A stretch of DNA of 64,000 nucleotides from an uncultured Anaerovibrio sp. (GCA_934196075.1 CAKPVW010000004.1:4709-68708); one strand, 5' to 3'; counted from the stretch's first letter, positions 1 through 9,634 are shown. A program made the numbers and translations. Notes: generated by a model from the sequence alone, not told the origin.

Positions 1-1
1 G

Positions 2-649
2 GCTGTACTTTTGCGGAATATCGTAAAAATAGGATTACCAGCAGGTATTCAGGGAATGGTCTTTTCCGTGTCCAATATCTTGATACAGGCTGCTATAAAT
101 AGCTTAGGATCGGATGCTATGGCTGCTTCAGCGGCAGCCTTTACCATAGAAATAAATGTTTATTGCTTTTTGAATGCCTTTGCTCAAGCTACCACTACCT
201 TTGTCAGCCAAAACTTTGGTGCAGGAAATATGGCTAGGTGCTTAATGGTAACTAAGCGGGGCATGGCCTTGGCTTTAGGATCTACCATGGGTATGGCAGC
301 GCTGGTACTGGTTTTGTCACAGCAGCTTTTAGGGTTCTTTAATCCAGATGTAAATGTAATAGCTCTAGGCACGGTTCGCCTATGGTATATTGTGGCACCA
401 GAGTTTTTGCAGGTATTTATCGATGTATTTTCCGGAGCTTTGCGAGGTTATGGTTATTCCATGGAGCCTGCGGTGCTGACCTTGGTGGGAATATGTGGTG
501 TACGAATTGCCTGGCTGTACAGCGTATTTTCAATATATCCTACCTATGAAGTATTGATGGCTTGTTACTCTATTAGCTGGCTGGTAACGGGGGCTATGAT
601 TGTAGCATTATATATCCACCATAAAAAGAAAATTATCACGGCGCATTAA
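2..649 (+). CDS. MATE-family efflux transporter, C-terminal part (5' end outside window)
   Basis: This is the C-terminal roughly 215 residues of a multidrug and toxic compound extrusion type transporter in the inner membrane. Family members export drugs or metabolites using a Na+ or H+ gradient. The reading frame is open from base 2, so the start lies before the window. Visible signs are a run of hydrophobic helices with the LPAGIQG and FVSQNFGAG segments typical of the second MATE repeat, and a short basic tail (HHKKK) at the end. Full MATE proteins are about 450 residues, so about half is present. The substrate cannot be told. The family call is by recognition of the pattern. Confidence 0.85.
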   Translation, partial: AVLLRNIVKIGLPAGIQGMVFSVSNILIQAAINSLGSDAMAASAAAFTIEINVYCFLNAFAQATTTFVSQNFGAGNMARCLMVTKRGMALALGSTMGMAALVLVLSQQLLGFFNPDVNVIALGTVRLWYIVAPEFLQVFIDVFSGALRGYGYSMEPAVLTLVGICGVRIAWLYSVFSIYPTYEVLMACYSISWLVTGAMIVALYIHHKKKIITAH

Positions 650-1024
650 CCGGCACAATTTTAGCTCCCCAAAAGCTATGACCGCTGCCAAGGAAAATGA
701 GCCAAGTCAATATAAAATAAGTTGTAAGATTTTGCATAATTTCTGTTGTGTAGGAAAAAAATGAAGACATATTATTTAGAAATTTACATATATATTACGG
801 GATAGTTTTTTGAACAAAATATTTATTAATGCAAAAAAGCCAAAGTGATGTAAGAAAAAATTCCTAAAAAATAGATAAAATCTGACAAGGCAATACCAGA
901 AATTCCTACAAAGATTCTTGCATTTTTAGGTAAAATATAATAACATTAAATACGAATGAATGTGTCAATCAACAGAAATGCTATTTTATTACTAAATATC
1001 GCTGTTGATGTGAAAGGATAGATT
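650..1024. other. Non-coding AT-rich gap, nothing recognised
   Basis: The 375 bases between the MATE gene and the next gene carry no supported open reading frame and no clear riboswitch. A TATAAT at 936-941 could serve the downstream gene, but no good -35 lies 16-18 bases upstream. A weak inverted repeat sits just after the MATE stop without a T-run. Confidence 0.4.
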
Positions 1025-2575
1025 ATGCTGGATTTTGAGAAGCTTGACAATCTTTATACCAAAGCTTTTGCGCTGCGCAAAAAAAAGCATTGGCTAAATT
1101 TGCCTTGGGATTTTTTGATAGGGATAAAGACGAAAAAATATGGTATGTGGTATGGTCTGCCTATAATAGACTATGAAGGCAACCCCATAGGTTTTGCCAT
1201 TTACGACAAGGCATACGGCTTACCTGTTGTGCGGTATACGCTGGATGCAAATCATATGGAGAAAATTTCCCAATACGAATTTGATAGTTTTTTGTACCAG
1301 CAGAATGTTTATTATTTTACCTTTGAAAATAAAGCAGAACTAATGAATTGGCATGAAGCTGAGTGGATCAAGTCTTACTGTGACAAGCACCAGATGAAAT
1401 GTCGCGGCAAAAGATGCTATCCCAGCTTTCATCATCTAAAGCCAGGTTTTTATGCAGGTGATTTAGAGAATACGAAGGAGATTGCCTTCTGTGAAACCTT
1501 TGTTACCGCATTGGCACAAATGAACGAGTTGCTGGAGGCAGGGGAGCTGCTGCCTAAGCAGTGGCGCTGCGCCGAGGACATCAAATCAAAAATAACCATA
1601 CCTGCTCTGCTTCAGCAAGCTGGTGGCAAATGGCAGCTGACTCAAGAAGAATTGCCACCTGCAGGAGGCTTAAATTGGCCTCGCTTGATTCCCAATGATT
1701 TTGATACAGTCCGCTTTAAGCGTTTTCCAAAAAATGGCAGTACATGGCAGCTGGAAAAATTTACCCATGATATGAATGAGCTTACCTACACCACTAAAGG
1801 TAAGGTAGGAGATATTATCTCTAAGGGCATAGGTGTCTGCGTGGATAGTATGATTATTTATGATGAAAGCATGGGGCATATCATGTTCATGGATAATTTC
1901 TTTCTGCGGATAGAAGGTCAGACTGGAATTATGGGCTTTATGTCAGAAGCTATGGAACAAGATGGCCGGCCTATGAAAATAATAGTGGGTTCTGAGGAAT
2001 CCTATGAATTTATTAAAGAGTTTTGCCGTAAACTTGACATTCAGCTTGTTTTGGATGAGGTACCTCGGTTGGTAACTGTTAGAGAAAACATTTTGGCTGG
2101 ACGAAACCCTATGGATAATTTTGATGATGAAAATTGGGAGCCGACAGATCCACGGGAGGAATGGGGCGGCACAAGCGGATATATGTCCGATGTCATGGAC
2201 AAGACTTGCAAAATAAATAGGCTTCTTCAAAAGCAACAGTGTCATATCCACAAGCCTGGAGAAAAAATTAGTCAAACGGAAGACGATATGGTCAGATTGG
2301 TAAATTTAATTGGAGATTTTTTGCAGGCAGACCTTGCAGGCAACGTAAAGGCTGTCAAAAACACGGAGACTAAGCTGAACGCCTTTTTGGATAAATGTGC
2401 CAAATCTAGATTTATATCCACTGTGGATGACAATATGTTAGAAATTTTATTGAATTTAGCTATGGCCGCGCCTATGGAAACCGTACTTTTCCGTACTATT
2501 GTAGGAGAGTATCAGAGAAGATCAGCAATGGGTCAAACAGGTTTTTTGGCAATTGTTAATAGAGATGATATGTAG
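1025..2575 (+). CDS. Uncharacterised 516-aa cytoplasmic protein
   Basis: I do not recognise a function. The protein has no signal peptide or membrane segment. The N-terminal third (about 1-130) has a mixed alpha/beta look with a WYGLPIIDYEGNPIGFAIY stretch. A central part (residues about 225-375) contains WPRLIPNDFDTVRFKRFP and an acidic LDEVPRL segment, and the C-terminal 110 residues look helical. The layout loosely recalls DUF6930/DUF7309-type proteins found with plasmid pRiA4b-like ORFs, but that is a weak memory-based resemblance. The start at 1025 follows AAAGGATAG with good spacing. It stands alone on the plus strand, 330 bases before the purine operon. Confidence 0.75.
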   Translation: MLDFEKLDNLYTKAFALRKKKHWLNLPWDFLIGIKTKKYGMWYGLPIIDYEGNPIGFAIYDKAYGLPVVRYTLDANHMEKISQYEFDSFLYQQNVYYFTFENKAELMNWHEAEWIKSYCDKHQMKCRGKRCYPSFHHLKPGFYAGDLENTKEIAFCETFVTALAQMNELLEAGELLPKQWRCAEDIKSKITIPALLQQAGGKWQLTQEELPPAGGLNWPRLIPNDFDTVRFKRFPKNGSTWQLEKFTHDMNELTYTTKGKVGDIISKGIGVCVDSMIIYDESMGHIMFMDNFFLRIEGQTGIMGFMSEAMEQDGRPMKIIVGSEESYEFIKEFCRKLDIQLVLDEVPRLVTVRENILAGRNPMDNFDDENWEPTDPREEWGGTSGYMSDVMDKTCKINRLLQKQQCHIHKPGEKISQTEDDMVRLVNLIGDFLQADLAGNVKAVKNTETKLNAFLDKCAKSRFISTVDDNMLEILLNLAMAAPMETVLFRTIVGEYQRRSAMGQTGFLAIVNRDDM

Positions 2576-2723
2576 AACAAGCTGTTTTTATATTCATGGT
2601 AAGAAATGAGGTAAAAAAGTTTCATGCCGAGGGACATGTGACCTTGCAATTTTTTATAGATTTTTTAATTAGATTAATTTATCGGTGATTTATACTAGGA
2701 ATTTTCCTGTGGCTATGGTAAAA

Positions 2724-2904
2724 TATAATTGATTTTTCATTCACAAGTTTATAACGAGGTGTCCGATGCTCTCCATCTCTATATGTAGCGTTATGTTGTG
2801 CTAATGACAGGGTGGAGCTAATGACATGGTATATCCTTTACAGGGGAGCAAGTCATGCACCTTGATATATTGTTGATATTCTACGAAGGGAAAGTGATTA
2901 CAAC
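2724..2904 (+). promoter_or_regulatory. Purine operon promoter (-10) and structured leader
   Basis: A TATAAT at 2724-2729 precedes about 175 untranslated bases before purE. The leader has an inverted repeat ATAACG (2751-2756) with CGTTAT (2789-2794) enclosing the repeat element at 2759-2805. A second fold pairs GGTG plus ATGAC (about 2811-2825) with GTCAT plus CACC (about 2851-2861). No purine, ZTP or THF riboswitch consensus could be recognised and no T-run terminator is visible, so the regulatory mechanism is unknown. The -35 is poor. Confidence 0.45.
2759..2805 (+). repeat. Intergenic element copy A (pur leader)
   Basis: Shares GTGTCCGATG, then 7 bases, then TCTCTATATGTAGCG, then 5 bases, then TTGTGCTAAT with copy B at 9505-9551, and the second half with copy C at 16756-16802. 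Spacing is identical in all three. See findings. Confidence 0.6.
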
Positions 2905-3393
2905 ATGAAGGTATCTATCATTATGGGCAGTGATTCTGACTGGCCTATTCTGAAGCCTGCTTATGAACTTTTAAAGAAATTCGATATTGAGGCAGAAGTA
3001 ATTGTGGCCTCTGCACATCGTACCCCTGCCAGAGTAAAGGAGATTGTTACAACTGCGCCTGAGCGTGGTGTATGTGCCTTTATTTCTGCAGCTGGAGCTG
3101 CCGCTCATCTGGGTGGTGTTATTGCTAGTTATACTACTTTGCCTGTTATAGGTGTACCTATTAACGCAACCGCACTCAATGGCATGGACGCCCTTTTAAG
3201 CACCGTACAGATGCCTTCAGGGATTCCGGTAGCCACTATGGCTATTAACGGTGCCAAGAATGCGGCTATTTTTGTTGTAGAAATGTTTGCTATCTCCAAT
3301 CCTGAGTTGGCACAAAAACTGAAGGATTATCGTCAGAACATGGTTGAAGAGGTAGAAAGAAAGGCTGCTCGCGTAGAACAGCAATTGGGTTGA
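2905..3393 (+). CDS. purE: N5-carboxyaminoimidazole ribonucleotide mutase (PurE class I)
   Basis: Converts N5-CAIR to CAIR in de novo purine synthesis, in the cytoplasm as an octamer. The 162-aa length is normal for PurE. The phosphate-binding GSDSDW motif is at residues 8-13 and SAHRTP, with the catalytic His at 38, follows; the [10 protein letters not shown] and [16 protein letters not shown] segments are also family signatures. It is the first gene of a tight operon purE-F-M-N-H-D. The partner purK is not in the window, as are purB, purC, purL and purQ. The start follows a purine-rich AAGGGAAAGTGA stretch at a somewhat long distance. Confidence 0.97.
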   Translation: MKVSIIMGSDSDWPILKPAYELLKKFDIEAEVIVASAHRTPARVKEIVTTAPERGVCAFISAAGAAAHLGGVIASYTTLPVIGVPINATALNGMDALLSTVQMPSGIPVATMAINGAKNAAIFVVEMFAISNPELAQKLKDYRQNMVEEVERKAARVEQQLG

Positions 3394-3466
3394 CCTGTAA
3401 ATTGCCGCATATTCAGGCTCTCTTTGATAGAGAAGCTATGTTAATGTTAGGAGAAATAAAACAACA

Positions 3467-4906
3467 ATGTATAGTGTAGAAGTTGAAGGCAGCAAGTGGA
3501 AAGAGGAATGTGGCGTCTATGGCGTATATTCCCATGAAATGGATGTTTCCGGCATGACCTATTTGGGGCTGTATTCCCTGCAGCATCGTGGTCAGGAAAG
3601 TGCTGGTATTGCCATTACTGATGGAGCTTGGATGGATGTTACCAGAGGTATGGGTTTGGTAAATGAAGTTTTCCGTCATCAGGTTCCTCATATGGACAAT
3701 CAGTATATTGCTATTGGTCATGTACGTTATTCCACTACCGGCTCCAGCATGCTGGCTAATACCCAGCCATTGATGGTAAACTATTCTGGCGGCAAAATCA
3801 GCCTTGCTCATAATGGTAATCTTACCAATGCTACTGAGATTCGTCGGGAGCTGGAGGATGCAGGAACCATTTTTCAGACTACTATTGACTCTGAGGTTTT
3901 TGTGAACCTGATTGCCAGATCTCGCAAAGCTACCGTGGAGGAGAAGGTAATGGAGAGCCTGAACAAGATTCAGGGTGCTTATTGTCTCACCATTATGACT
4001 GAAAATAAGCTGATCGGTGCTAGAGATCCACAGGGATTCCGTCCTTTGTGTCTGGGCAAAATTGGCGATGATACATGGATACTTTCTTCTGAGAGCTGTG
4101 GTTTGGATGTAGTTGGAGCAGAATTTGTACGTGATATTGAGCCAGGTGAGATGGTAGTTATTGATGAGAATGGTGTCAAGAGCTATCATTTTGCAGATGC
4201 CAAGCTTTCCATGTGCGTATTTGAGTACATTTATTTTGCTCGTCCTGATTCTGTACTGGATGGTCTCAGCGTACATGAGGCTCGCTTTGAGATGGGCCGG
4301 GTACTGGCTAGAGAGACTAACTACAAAGCGGATATTGTTATTTCTGTACCAGATTCAGGTAATACTGCAGCTTCCGGCTATGCATATGAATCCGGCATAC
4401 CTTATGTTGAAGGTCTAATGAAGAACCGTTATATCGGTCGTACTTTTATTCAGCCTACTCAGAAAAAGCGTGATACAGCTGTAAAACTGAAGCTTAATGC
4501 CATCGCCTCTGCTGTTCGTGGCAAATCTGTAGTTATGGTGGATGATTCTATTGTTCGCGGTACCACTAGTGGGAAGATTGTACGTATGCTTCGCAACGCA
4601 GGTGCCAAAGAAGTGCATATGTGCATTAGCTCTCCACCAATTGTTTATCCTTGCTATTATGGCATTGATACCTCTGTCCGTAAGGAGCTGATTGCCGCTA
4701 CCAAGAGTGTAGAGGAAATTTGTGAATATATCGGGGCTGACTCCCTGCACTTCCTGTCTCTGGAGGGCTTGAAGCATTGCATGGGCAAGTTGGGACCTGA
4801 TCATATGTGCTATGCCTGCTTTAATGGCGGTTATCCAGTAGAGCAGAAATCTGCTTCTCCTGCCGAGCATGATAAATATGTATTTGAGCAGCGCAAAAAG
4901 TCTTAA
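3467..4906 (+). CDS. purF: Amidophosphoribosyltransferase (PurF)
   Basis: Catalyses the committed step of purine synthesis, PRPP plus glutamine to 5-phosphoribosylamine. The N-terminal nucleophile hydrolase domain has a 14-residue propeptide ending before Cys15 (ECGVYG), followed by the QHRGQESAGI motif. The C-terminal PRTase domain shows VVMVDDSIVRGTTSGKI, the PRPP loop. Cysteines in LSMCVFEY, VYPCYYG and the HMCYACFNGG tail fit the [4Fe-4S]-type enzyme of the Bacillus class. Length (479 aa) is normal. It lies 73 bases after purE and 22 before purM. RBS TAGGAG lies 7-8 bases before the ATG. Confidence 0.97.
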   Translation: MYSVEVEGSKWKEECGVYGVYSHEMDVSGMTYLGLYSLQHRGQESAGIAITDGAWMDVTRGMGLVNEVFRHQVPHMDNQYIAIGHVRYSTTGSSMLANTQPLMVNYSGGKISLAHNGNLTNATEIRRELEDAGTIFQTTIDSEVFVNLIARSRKATVEEKVMESLNKIQGAYCLTIMTENKLIGARDPQGFRPLCLGKIGDDTWILSSESCGLDVVGAEFVRDIEPGEMVVIDENGVKSYHFADAKLSMCVFEYIYFARPDSVLDGLSVHEARFEMGRVLARETNYKADIVISVPDSGNTAASGYAYESGIPYVEGLMKNRYIGRTFIQPTQKKRDTAVKLKLNAIASAVRGKSVVMVDDSIVRGTTSGKIVRMLRNAGAKEVHMCISSPPIVYPCYYGIDTSVRKELIAATKSVEEICEYIGADSLHFLSLEGLKHCMGKLGPDHMCYACFNGGYPVEQKSASPAEHDKYVFEQRKKS

Positions 4907-4928
4907 TATACAGGAGGAAATGGATTAG

Positions 4929-5978
4929 ATGGAAAAGAAACTTACTTATAGGGATGCTGGTGTAGATATTGATGCAGGAAATCTGTCTGTAAAGCTGATT
5001 AAGGATAGCGTAAAGGCAACCTATCGTCCAGAGGTATTGGGTGATCTGGGTGGCTTTGGCGGTCTTTTTGCCATGAGCAATAAATACAAGGAGCCTGTAC
5101 TAGTTTCTGGTACTGATGGTGTAGGTACCAAGCTGCGTTTGGCTTTTATCTTGGACAAGCATGATACCATTGGTCAGGATGCAGTAGCTATGTGTGTCAA
5201 TGATATTTTGGTACAGGGTGCGGAGCCATTGTTCTTCTTGGATTATTTGGCTGTAGGCAAGCTTGATCCTGAGCAGGTTGCTGATGTAGTAAAAGGCGTA
5301 GCTAACGCCTGCAAGGAGTCTGGCTGTGCACTTATCGGCGGTGAAACTGCTGAGATGGCTGGTTTCTATGCTGAGGGCGAATACGATATTGCTGGTTTTG
5401 CTGTAGGAGCTGTGGAGAAGTCCAAGATTATTACCAGTGAAAAGGTACAGGCTGGCGATGTTATTTTGGGCCTGCCTTCTTCTGGTGTTCATTCTAATGG
5501 TTATTCTCTGGTACGCAAAATTGTCTTTGATGTAAAGGGCTTCAAGGGTGATGAGTACATTGATGAGCTGGGCAAAACCATTGGGGAGGAGCTGTTGACT
5601 CCAACTCGTCTTTATCCAAAATCCTGTCTGCCTCTGATTGAAAAGTTTGATATCCACGGCATGGTTCACGTAACAGGCGGTGGATACTATGAAAATATTC
5701 CTCGTGCTCTGCCTGAGGATATGGGTGCTGATATTGATGCTGCCAGCTGGCCTGTTCCTCCGATCTTCAATTTATTGAAGGAATGGGGCAATGTAGATTG
5801 GCATGAAATGTATCGTACTTTTAACATGGGTATTGGTATGATTATTATAGCTTCTGCTGAGGAGGCAGAGAAGATTAAGGCTGACCTGCAGGCTCGTAAC
5901 GAAGCCGTATATGAAATCGGTAAGGTTACTCAGGGAAGCCACGAAGTAATTGTTAAGGGCGGCGTATTCGATGAGTAA
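4929..5978 (+). CDS. purM: Phosphoribosylformylglycinamidine cyclo-ligase (PurM)
   Basis: ATP-dependent ring closure of FGAM to aminoimidazole ribonucleotide. The 349-aa length matches AIR synthetase. Recognisable signatures are the N-terminal [13 protein letters not shown], the [13 protein letters not shown] phosphate/ATP segment, the [18 protein letters not shown] motif, GGETAEM and the [13 protein letters not shown] segment. AGGAGG precedes the ATG. The 3' end overlaps the start of purN by 8 bases (ATGAGTAA), which indicates translational coupling. Confidence 0.97.
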   Translation: MEKKLTYRDAGVDIDAGNLSVKLIKDSVKATYRPEVLGDLGGFGGLFAMSNKYKEPVLVSGTDGVGTKLRLAFILDKHDTIGQDAVAMCVNDILVQGAEPLFFLDYLAVGKLDPEQVADVVKGVANACKESGCALIGGETAEMAGFYAEGEYDIAGFAVGAVEKSKIITSEKVQAGDVILGLPSSGVHSNGYSLVRKIVFDVKGFKGDEYIDELGKTIGEELLTPTRLYPKSCLPLIEKFDIHGMVHVTGGGYYENIPRALPEDMGADIDAASWPVPPIFNLLKEWGNVDWHEMYRTFNMGIGMIIIASAEEAEKIKADLQARNEAVYEIGKVTQGSHEVIVKGGVFDE

Positions 5979-6585
5979 ACATATTCTAGGTATTCTCTGC
6001 TCTGGCCGGGGCTCCAATATGCAATCCATTATGGCCGCTATTGAATCTGGTCAGATTAAGGCAGAAATCGGTATTGTGCTGACTGACAAACCTGAGGCTA
6101 GGGCTTTACAGGTAGCCAGTGAGGCTGGCATCAAAAGTGTTTGCGTTAATCGTAAGGCCTGCAGCTCCCAGCAGGAGTTTGAGGAAAAGCTGGTGGCCGA
6201 ACTAAAGGCAGCTAATGTTACTTTGGTGGTTTTGGCTGGCTTTATGCGGATTCTTAGTCCATATTTTGTAGAGGCCTATAGACATCGTATTCTTAATATT
6301 CATCCGTCTCTGCTGCCATCCTTTGGCGGAGCTCATGCTCATCGTGACGTTTTGGCCTATGGTACCAAAGTGTCAGGCTGCACCATCCATTTTGTAGATG
6401 AGGGCATGGATCATGGCCCTATTATTCTGCAGGATACTGTGCCTGTTCTAGATGATGATACTGAAGATACTTTGGCAGCTAGAGTGCTGACCAAGGAGCA
6501 TATCCTCTACCCAAAGGCTATAGAGCTTTTTGTTGACGGCAAGCTGGAGCTTATAGGCGAGCGTCATGTTCGTATAAAACCATAA
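5971..6585 (+). CDS. purN: Phosphoribosylglycinamide formyltransferase (PurN)
   Basis: Transfers a formyl group from 10-formyl-THF to GAR. I place the start at the ATG overlapping the purM stop, giving [16 protein letters not shown], the standard N-terminus with its phosphate-binding SGRGSN loop; a start upstream would read through purM's end. The catalytic Asn-His-Asp set is visible: [13 protein letters not shown] (Asn and His) and [15 protein letters not shown] (Asp). 204 aa is the usual length. It overlaps purM by 8 bases and is followed 79 bases later by purH. Confidence 0.96.
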   Translation: MSKHILGILCSGRGSNMQSIMAAIESGQIKAEIGIVLTDKPEARALQVASEAGIKSVCVNRKACSSQQEFEEKLVAELKAANVTLVVLAGFMRILSPYFVEAYRHRILNIHPSLLPSFGGAHAHRDVLAYGTKVSGCTIHFVDEGMDHGPIILQDTVPVLDDDTEDTLAARVLTKEHILYPKAIELFVDGKLELIGERHVRIKP

Positions 6586-6664
6586 TTCAGTCAGAGCCTT
6601 GATTTGGCTGTGCTGCAGCCTGATAAATAATGCTTTGACCTGTGAGAAAAGGAGATAGACTACT

Positions 6665-7258
6665 ATGAAAATCAAACGTGCATTAATCAGTGTATCTGAC
6701 AAAACTGGTGTTGTTGAGCTGGCTCAGAAGCTTCACGCTGCTGGTGTAGAGATTGTTTCTACTGGTGGCACCATGAAAGCCTTGAAGGAGGCAGGTATTC
6801 CTGTAACCTATGTTAGTGATGTAACTGGCTTCCCTGAGATTATGGATGGCCGTGTTAAAACCTTGAATCCATATATTCATGGCGGTATTCTGGCAGTTCG
6901 TGATAACCCTGCCCATGTAAAGGCTATGCAGGAGCACAAGATTACTCCTATTGATATGGTAGTAGTTAATCTCTATCCTTTCAAGGAGACTATTTCCAAG
7001 GCTGATGTTACCTTGGCCGAGGCTATTGAGAATATCGATATCGGTGGCCCTGCTATGATTCGCGCTGCAGCTAAGAACTTCAAGTTTGTTACTGTTGTTA
7101 CCAACCCTGCTCGCTATGATGAAGTAGCTGAGTGTGTGGCTAAGGATGGCTGCGTAGGCGGAATGCTGCGTATGCAGCTGGCTCAGGAGGCCTTCCAGCA
7201 TACTGCAGAGTATGATGATTGCATTCAGAACTATCTCATGGAGCAGGTGAACAAATAA
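6665..7258 (+). CDS. purH: IMP cyclohydrolase, stand-alone N-terminal domain of PurH
   Basis: Closes FAICAR to IMP, the last step of the pathway. The 197-aa product corresponds only to the MGS-like cyclohydrolase domain: LISVSDKTG at the N-terminus, STGGT phosphate loop, [23 protein letters not shown] and [16 protein letters not shown]. The usual bifunctional PurH is about 510 aa and continues into an AICAR transformylase domain; here the frame stops cleanly and purD starts on the stop codon (TAATG). There is no leftover transformylase sequence, so this is a genuinely split enzyme and not a broken one. The AICAR transformylase must be encoded elsewhere. RBS AAGGAG lies 9 bases upstream. Confidence 0.92.
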   Translation: MKIKRALISVSDKTGVVELAQKLHAAGVEIVSTGGTMKALKEAGIPVTYVSDVTGFPEIMDGRVKTLNPYIHGGILAVRDNPAHVKAMQEHKITPIDMVVVNLYPFKETISKADVTLAEAIENIDIGGPAMIRAAAKNFKFVTVVTNPARYDEVAECVAKDGCVGGMLRMQLAQEAFQHTAEYDDCIQNYLMEQVNK

Positions 7259-8538
7259 TGAATATACTGGTAATCGGTAGTGGTGCCCGTGAGCACACAT
7301 TGGTATGGAAGCTGGCTCAGAGTGCCAAGGCAGATAAGATTTATGCAGTACCTGGCAATCCTGGTATGGCTCAGCTGGCAGAATGCATTGATGATATTTC
7401 CATTACAGATAATGCAGCGCTGGTTAAGCTGGCTCAGGAAAAAAATGTAGAGCTGGCTGTAGTAGGTCCAGAGGTGCCATTGACTAATGGTGCTGTAGAT
7501 GCCTTTAATGCAGCAGGTATCAAGGCTTTTGGCCCTGTACAGGCTGCAGCAGAGATTGAGGGCTCCAAGTCCTTTTCCAAGAATCTTATGAAGAAGTACA
7601 ATATCCCTACTGCCAAGTATGAGGTATTTACCGAGGCTGAGGCTGCCAAGGAGTATATCCGCCAGGAGGGTGCTCCTATTGTTATCAAGGCTGATGGCTT
7701 GGCTGCTGGTAAGGGTGTTATTGTAGCTATGACTCTGGAGGAGGCTCTGGGGGCTATTGATGAAATCATGGGTGATCAGGCTTTTGGTACTGCTGGCAGC
7801 CGTGTGGTTGTTGAGGAGTTTATGGAAGGCGAGGAAGTTTCTGTCCTGTGCTTTACAGATGGTAAGACTATTGTGCCTATGGTTCCTTCCCAGGATCACA
7901 AACGTGTTTATGACCATGACAAGGGCCCTAATACAGGTGGTATGGGTGCCTATGCTCCAGCTCCTGTTGGTACACCTGAGCTTTTGGCTCAAGTACAGAA
8001 GGAAGTTCTGGATCCTACTATCAAGGCTATGGAGCAGGAAGGCCGCCTTTACAAAGGCTGTCTCTATGCTGGCCTGATGGTTACCAAAACCGGCCCACGT
8101 GTAGTTGAGTTCAATGCCCGTTTCGGTGATCCTGAGACTCAGGTAGTTTTGCCTTTGCTGGAAAGCGATTTGGTAGATGTAATGCTGGCCTGCATTGATG
8201 GTAACCTGGCTGAGACTCAGGTAAAATGGAGCGATGGGGCAGCTGTGTGTATCGTTATGGCAGCTGGAGGCTATCCAAAATCCTACAATAAAGGTGATGA
8301 GATTCTTGGCATAGATGCTGCCGAGGCTGATGGCTGTACTGTATTCCATGCAGGTACCAGTGCTAAGGATGGTCATATCTATACCAACGGTGGCCGCGTA
8401 CTGGGTGTGGTAGCCAAGGCTGATGGCATCAAGGAAGCTGTAGACAAGGCGTATGCTGGTGTAGACAGAATTTCCTTTAAGGATGCTCATTTCCGCCATG
8501 ATATTGCTCACTGGGCTTTGGAAAGACTGAATAAATAA
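7258..8538 (+). CDS. purD: Phosphoribosylamine-glycine ligase (PurD)
   Basis: ATP-grasp ligase making glycinamide ribonucleotide from phosphoribosylamine and glycine. The start is the ATG overlapping the purH stop by one base, giving [13 protein letters not shown], the normal PurD N-terminus; upstream in-frame starts would lie within purH. Signatures are AVPGNPG, GPEVPL, the ATP-grasp core IVIKADGLAAGKGV, SQDHKRVYDHDKGPNTGGMG and the metal-binding EFNARFGDPETQ. 426 aa is typical. It is the last gene of the operon and is followed within 20 bases by an intrinsic terminator. Confidence 0.97.
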   Translation: MNILVIGSGAREHTLVWKLAQSAKADKIYAVPGNPGMAQLAECIDDISITDNAALVKLAQEKNVELAVVGPEVPLTNGAVDAFNAAGIKAFGPVQAAAEIEGSKSFSKNLMKKYNIPTAKYEVFTEAEAAKEYIRQEGAPIVIKADGLAAGKGVIVAMTLEEALGAIDEIMGDQAFGTAGSRVVVEEFMEGEEVSVLCFTDGKTIVPMVPSQDHKRVYDHDKGPNTGGMGAYAPAPVGTPELLAQVQKEVLDPTIKAMEQEGRLYKGCLYAGLMVTKTGPRVVEFNARFGDPETQVVLPLLESDLVDVMLACIDGNLAETQVKWSDGAAVCIVMAAGGYPKSYNKGDEILGIDAAEADGCTVFHAGTSAKDGHIYTNGGRVLGVVAKADGIKEAVDKAYAGVDRISFKDAHFRHDIAHWALERLNK

Positions 8539-8554
8539 ATATTGCTATATGTAG

Positions 8555-8596
8555 CGGTGCATATTTTAGCTGGTTGCTGAAAATGCACCGTTTTTA
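8555..8596 (+). terminator. Intrinsic terminator of the purine operon
   Basis: Perfect 8-bp stem CGGTGCAT / ATGCACCG with a 20-base loop followed by TTTTTATT. The 12-mer CTATATGTAGCG (8545-8556), shared with the pur leader element, overlaps its 5' foot. Confidence 0.85.
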
Positions 8597-8619
8597 TTGT
8601 CTAATATTTGAACATTATG

Positions 8620-8648
8620 TTGACAAAATTGCACATATGTTATATTAT
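8620..8648 (+). promoter_or_regulatory. Sigma-A type promoter of the TetR gene
   Basis: TTGACA at 8620-8625, 17-base spacer, TATTAT at 8643-8648, 120 bases upstream of the TetR-family gene. Confidence 0.6.
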
Positions 8649-8769
8649 TGAACTGATTAAATCTATATTATTGAAAATTTTCAGGTTTAATTAGGTGAGT
8701 TATTAATAAAAATTTGACTGTTTCAAATATTTTGCAAAGGGAAAGGCGATATGAAAGGGGTATTGGGAA

Positions 8770-9495
8770 ATGGCTAGAAGGAAGACATATGCTAGTGAGG
8801 ATGGTAGTATTCAAAAGTTGGTAGGAAATCACGATCATGCCTCTGCCGTACGGGCAAGGATTATCAACAGCGCTAAATGCCTGCTGGCAGAGGAAGGGTA
8901 TAGCAAAACTACTATTCGCAAAATCGTAGAACATTCAGGTATTTTAACTGGCAGTATTTATTATTTCTTCAAAAACAAAGAAGATATTTTTCATGCTATT
9001 TTATTGGAGTTGATGCGTGATTGTATTCGACGTATCAACCTAAGATTCAAGAATGAATCTCCATTATTTATCTATGCAGCAGTATGTCAGGTAGAGCTAA
9101 AGGTATTGGCTGATAATCAGATTGTAAGGGACAGCTACAAAAAGGGATATGATTCCATTATTATCTTTGAGGGAATGATTGCTCAATTCCATGAAATGGC
9201 TAGAAACCTTTTTAATGGCACGAAGTATGAAAAAAGCGATGAGGAATATTATGAAAACACCCTTATGATAAAAGGAGCTATGCATGCCTGCTTGACAGAA
9301 ATGTCCTTCCGGCGGCCAATTTCTTTGCCAAAATCCAGAGAACGACTCATCCGTCTGGTTGCAGAAATATTTGGCACCAAAAAGGAAGCTGCACAGATTG
9401 TAAGTAAAATACGCGAATATGGAACTGTTTGGGAAGATATTGGTGCAGAATTGGTAGAGAAGCCTATTTCAGCTGTTCCTGAATACGAGTTATGA
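8770..9495 (+). CDS. TetR/AcrR-family transcriptional regulator
   Basis: A one-component repressor-type regulator. The N-terminal helix-turn-helix is clear at about residues 28-75: RARIINSAKCLLAEEGYSKT, then TTIRKIVEHSGILTGSIYYF, which matches the TetR DNA-binding helix pattern (SGxxxGxxYYFF). The remaining 165 residues are a helical ligand-binding domain without a recognisable ligand signature. An unusual 25-residue N-terminal extension precedes the HTH. The gene stands alone between the purine terminator and a bidirectional terminator; its targets could be the convergent AI-2E gene or itself, but nothing shows which. RBS is GAAAGGGG. Confidence 0.88.
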   Translation: MARRKTYASEDGSIQKLVGNHDHASAVRARIINSAKCLLAEEGYSKTTIRKIVEHSGILTGSIYYFFKNKEDIFHAILLELMRDCIRRINLRFKNESPLFIYAAVCQVELKVLADNQIVRDSYKKGYDSIIIFEGMIAQFHEMARNLFNGTKYEKSDEEYYENTLMIKGAMHACLTEMSFRRPISLPKSRERLIRLVAEIFGTKKEAAQIVSKIREYGTVWEDIGAELVEKPISAVPEYEL

Positions 9496-9504
9496 CGATA
9501 TGTC

Positions 9505-9551
9505 GTGTCCGATGTTACTTGTCTCTGTAGGTAACGGAAGATTGTACTAAT
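9505..9551 (+). repeat. Intergenic element copy B (TetR 3' UTR)
   Basis: 47 bases starting 9 bases after the TetR stop. Same layout as copy A: GTGTCCGATG, 7 bases, TCTCTGTAGGTAACG, 5 bases, TTGTACTAAT. Contains GTTAC...GTAAC, which could form a small hairpin. Confidence 0.6.
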
Positions 9552-9558
9552 TTAAATA

Positions 9559-9630
9559 AAAACCCCTTCAGATAAAATTGTCCTGAAAAGACTAAGTCTT
9601 AGATAATTTTATCTGAAGGGGTAATTTTTT
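9559..9630. terminator. Bidirectional intrinsic terminator
   Basis: A 17-bp inverted repeat (9563-9579 with 9605-9621, beginning CCCCTTCAGATAAAATT) with a T-run on one side and A-run on the other, between the convergent TetR and AI-2E genes. Confidence 0.88.
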
Positions 9631-9634
9631 TAAA

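Noticed and set aside
2749..2860. Purine riboswitch in the pur leader
   Set aside because: The conserved core bases of the purine aptamer are not present; only generic pairing is seen.
7231..8511. 426-codon open frame on the minus strand opposite purD
   Set aside because: Fully antisense to a clear purD; produced by the codon preference of the sense gene. No ribosome site or family resemblance.
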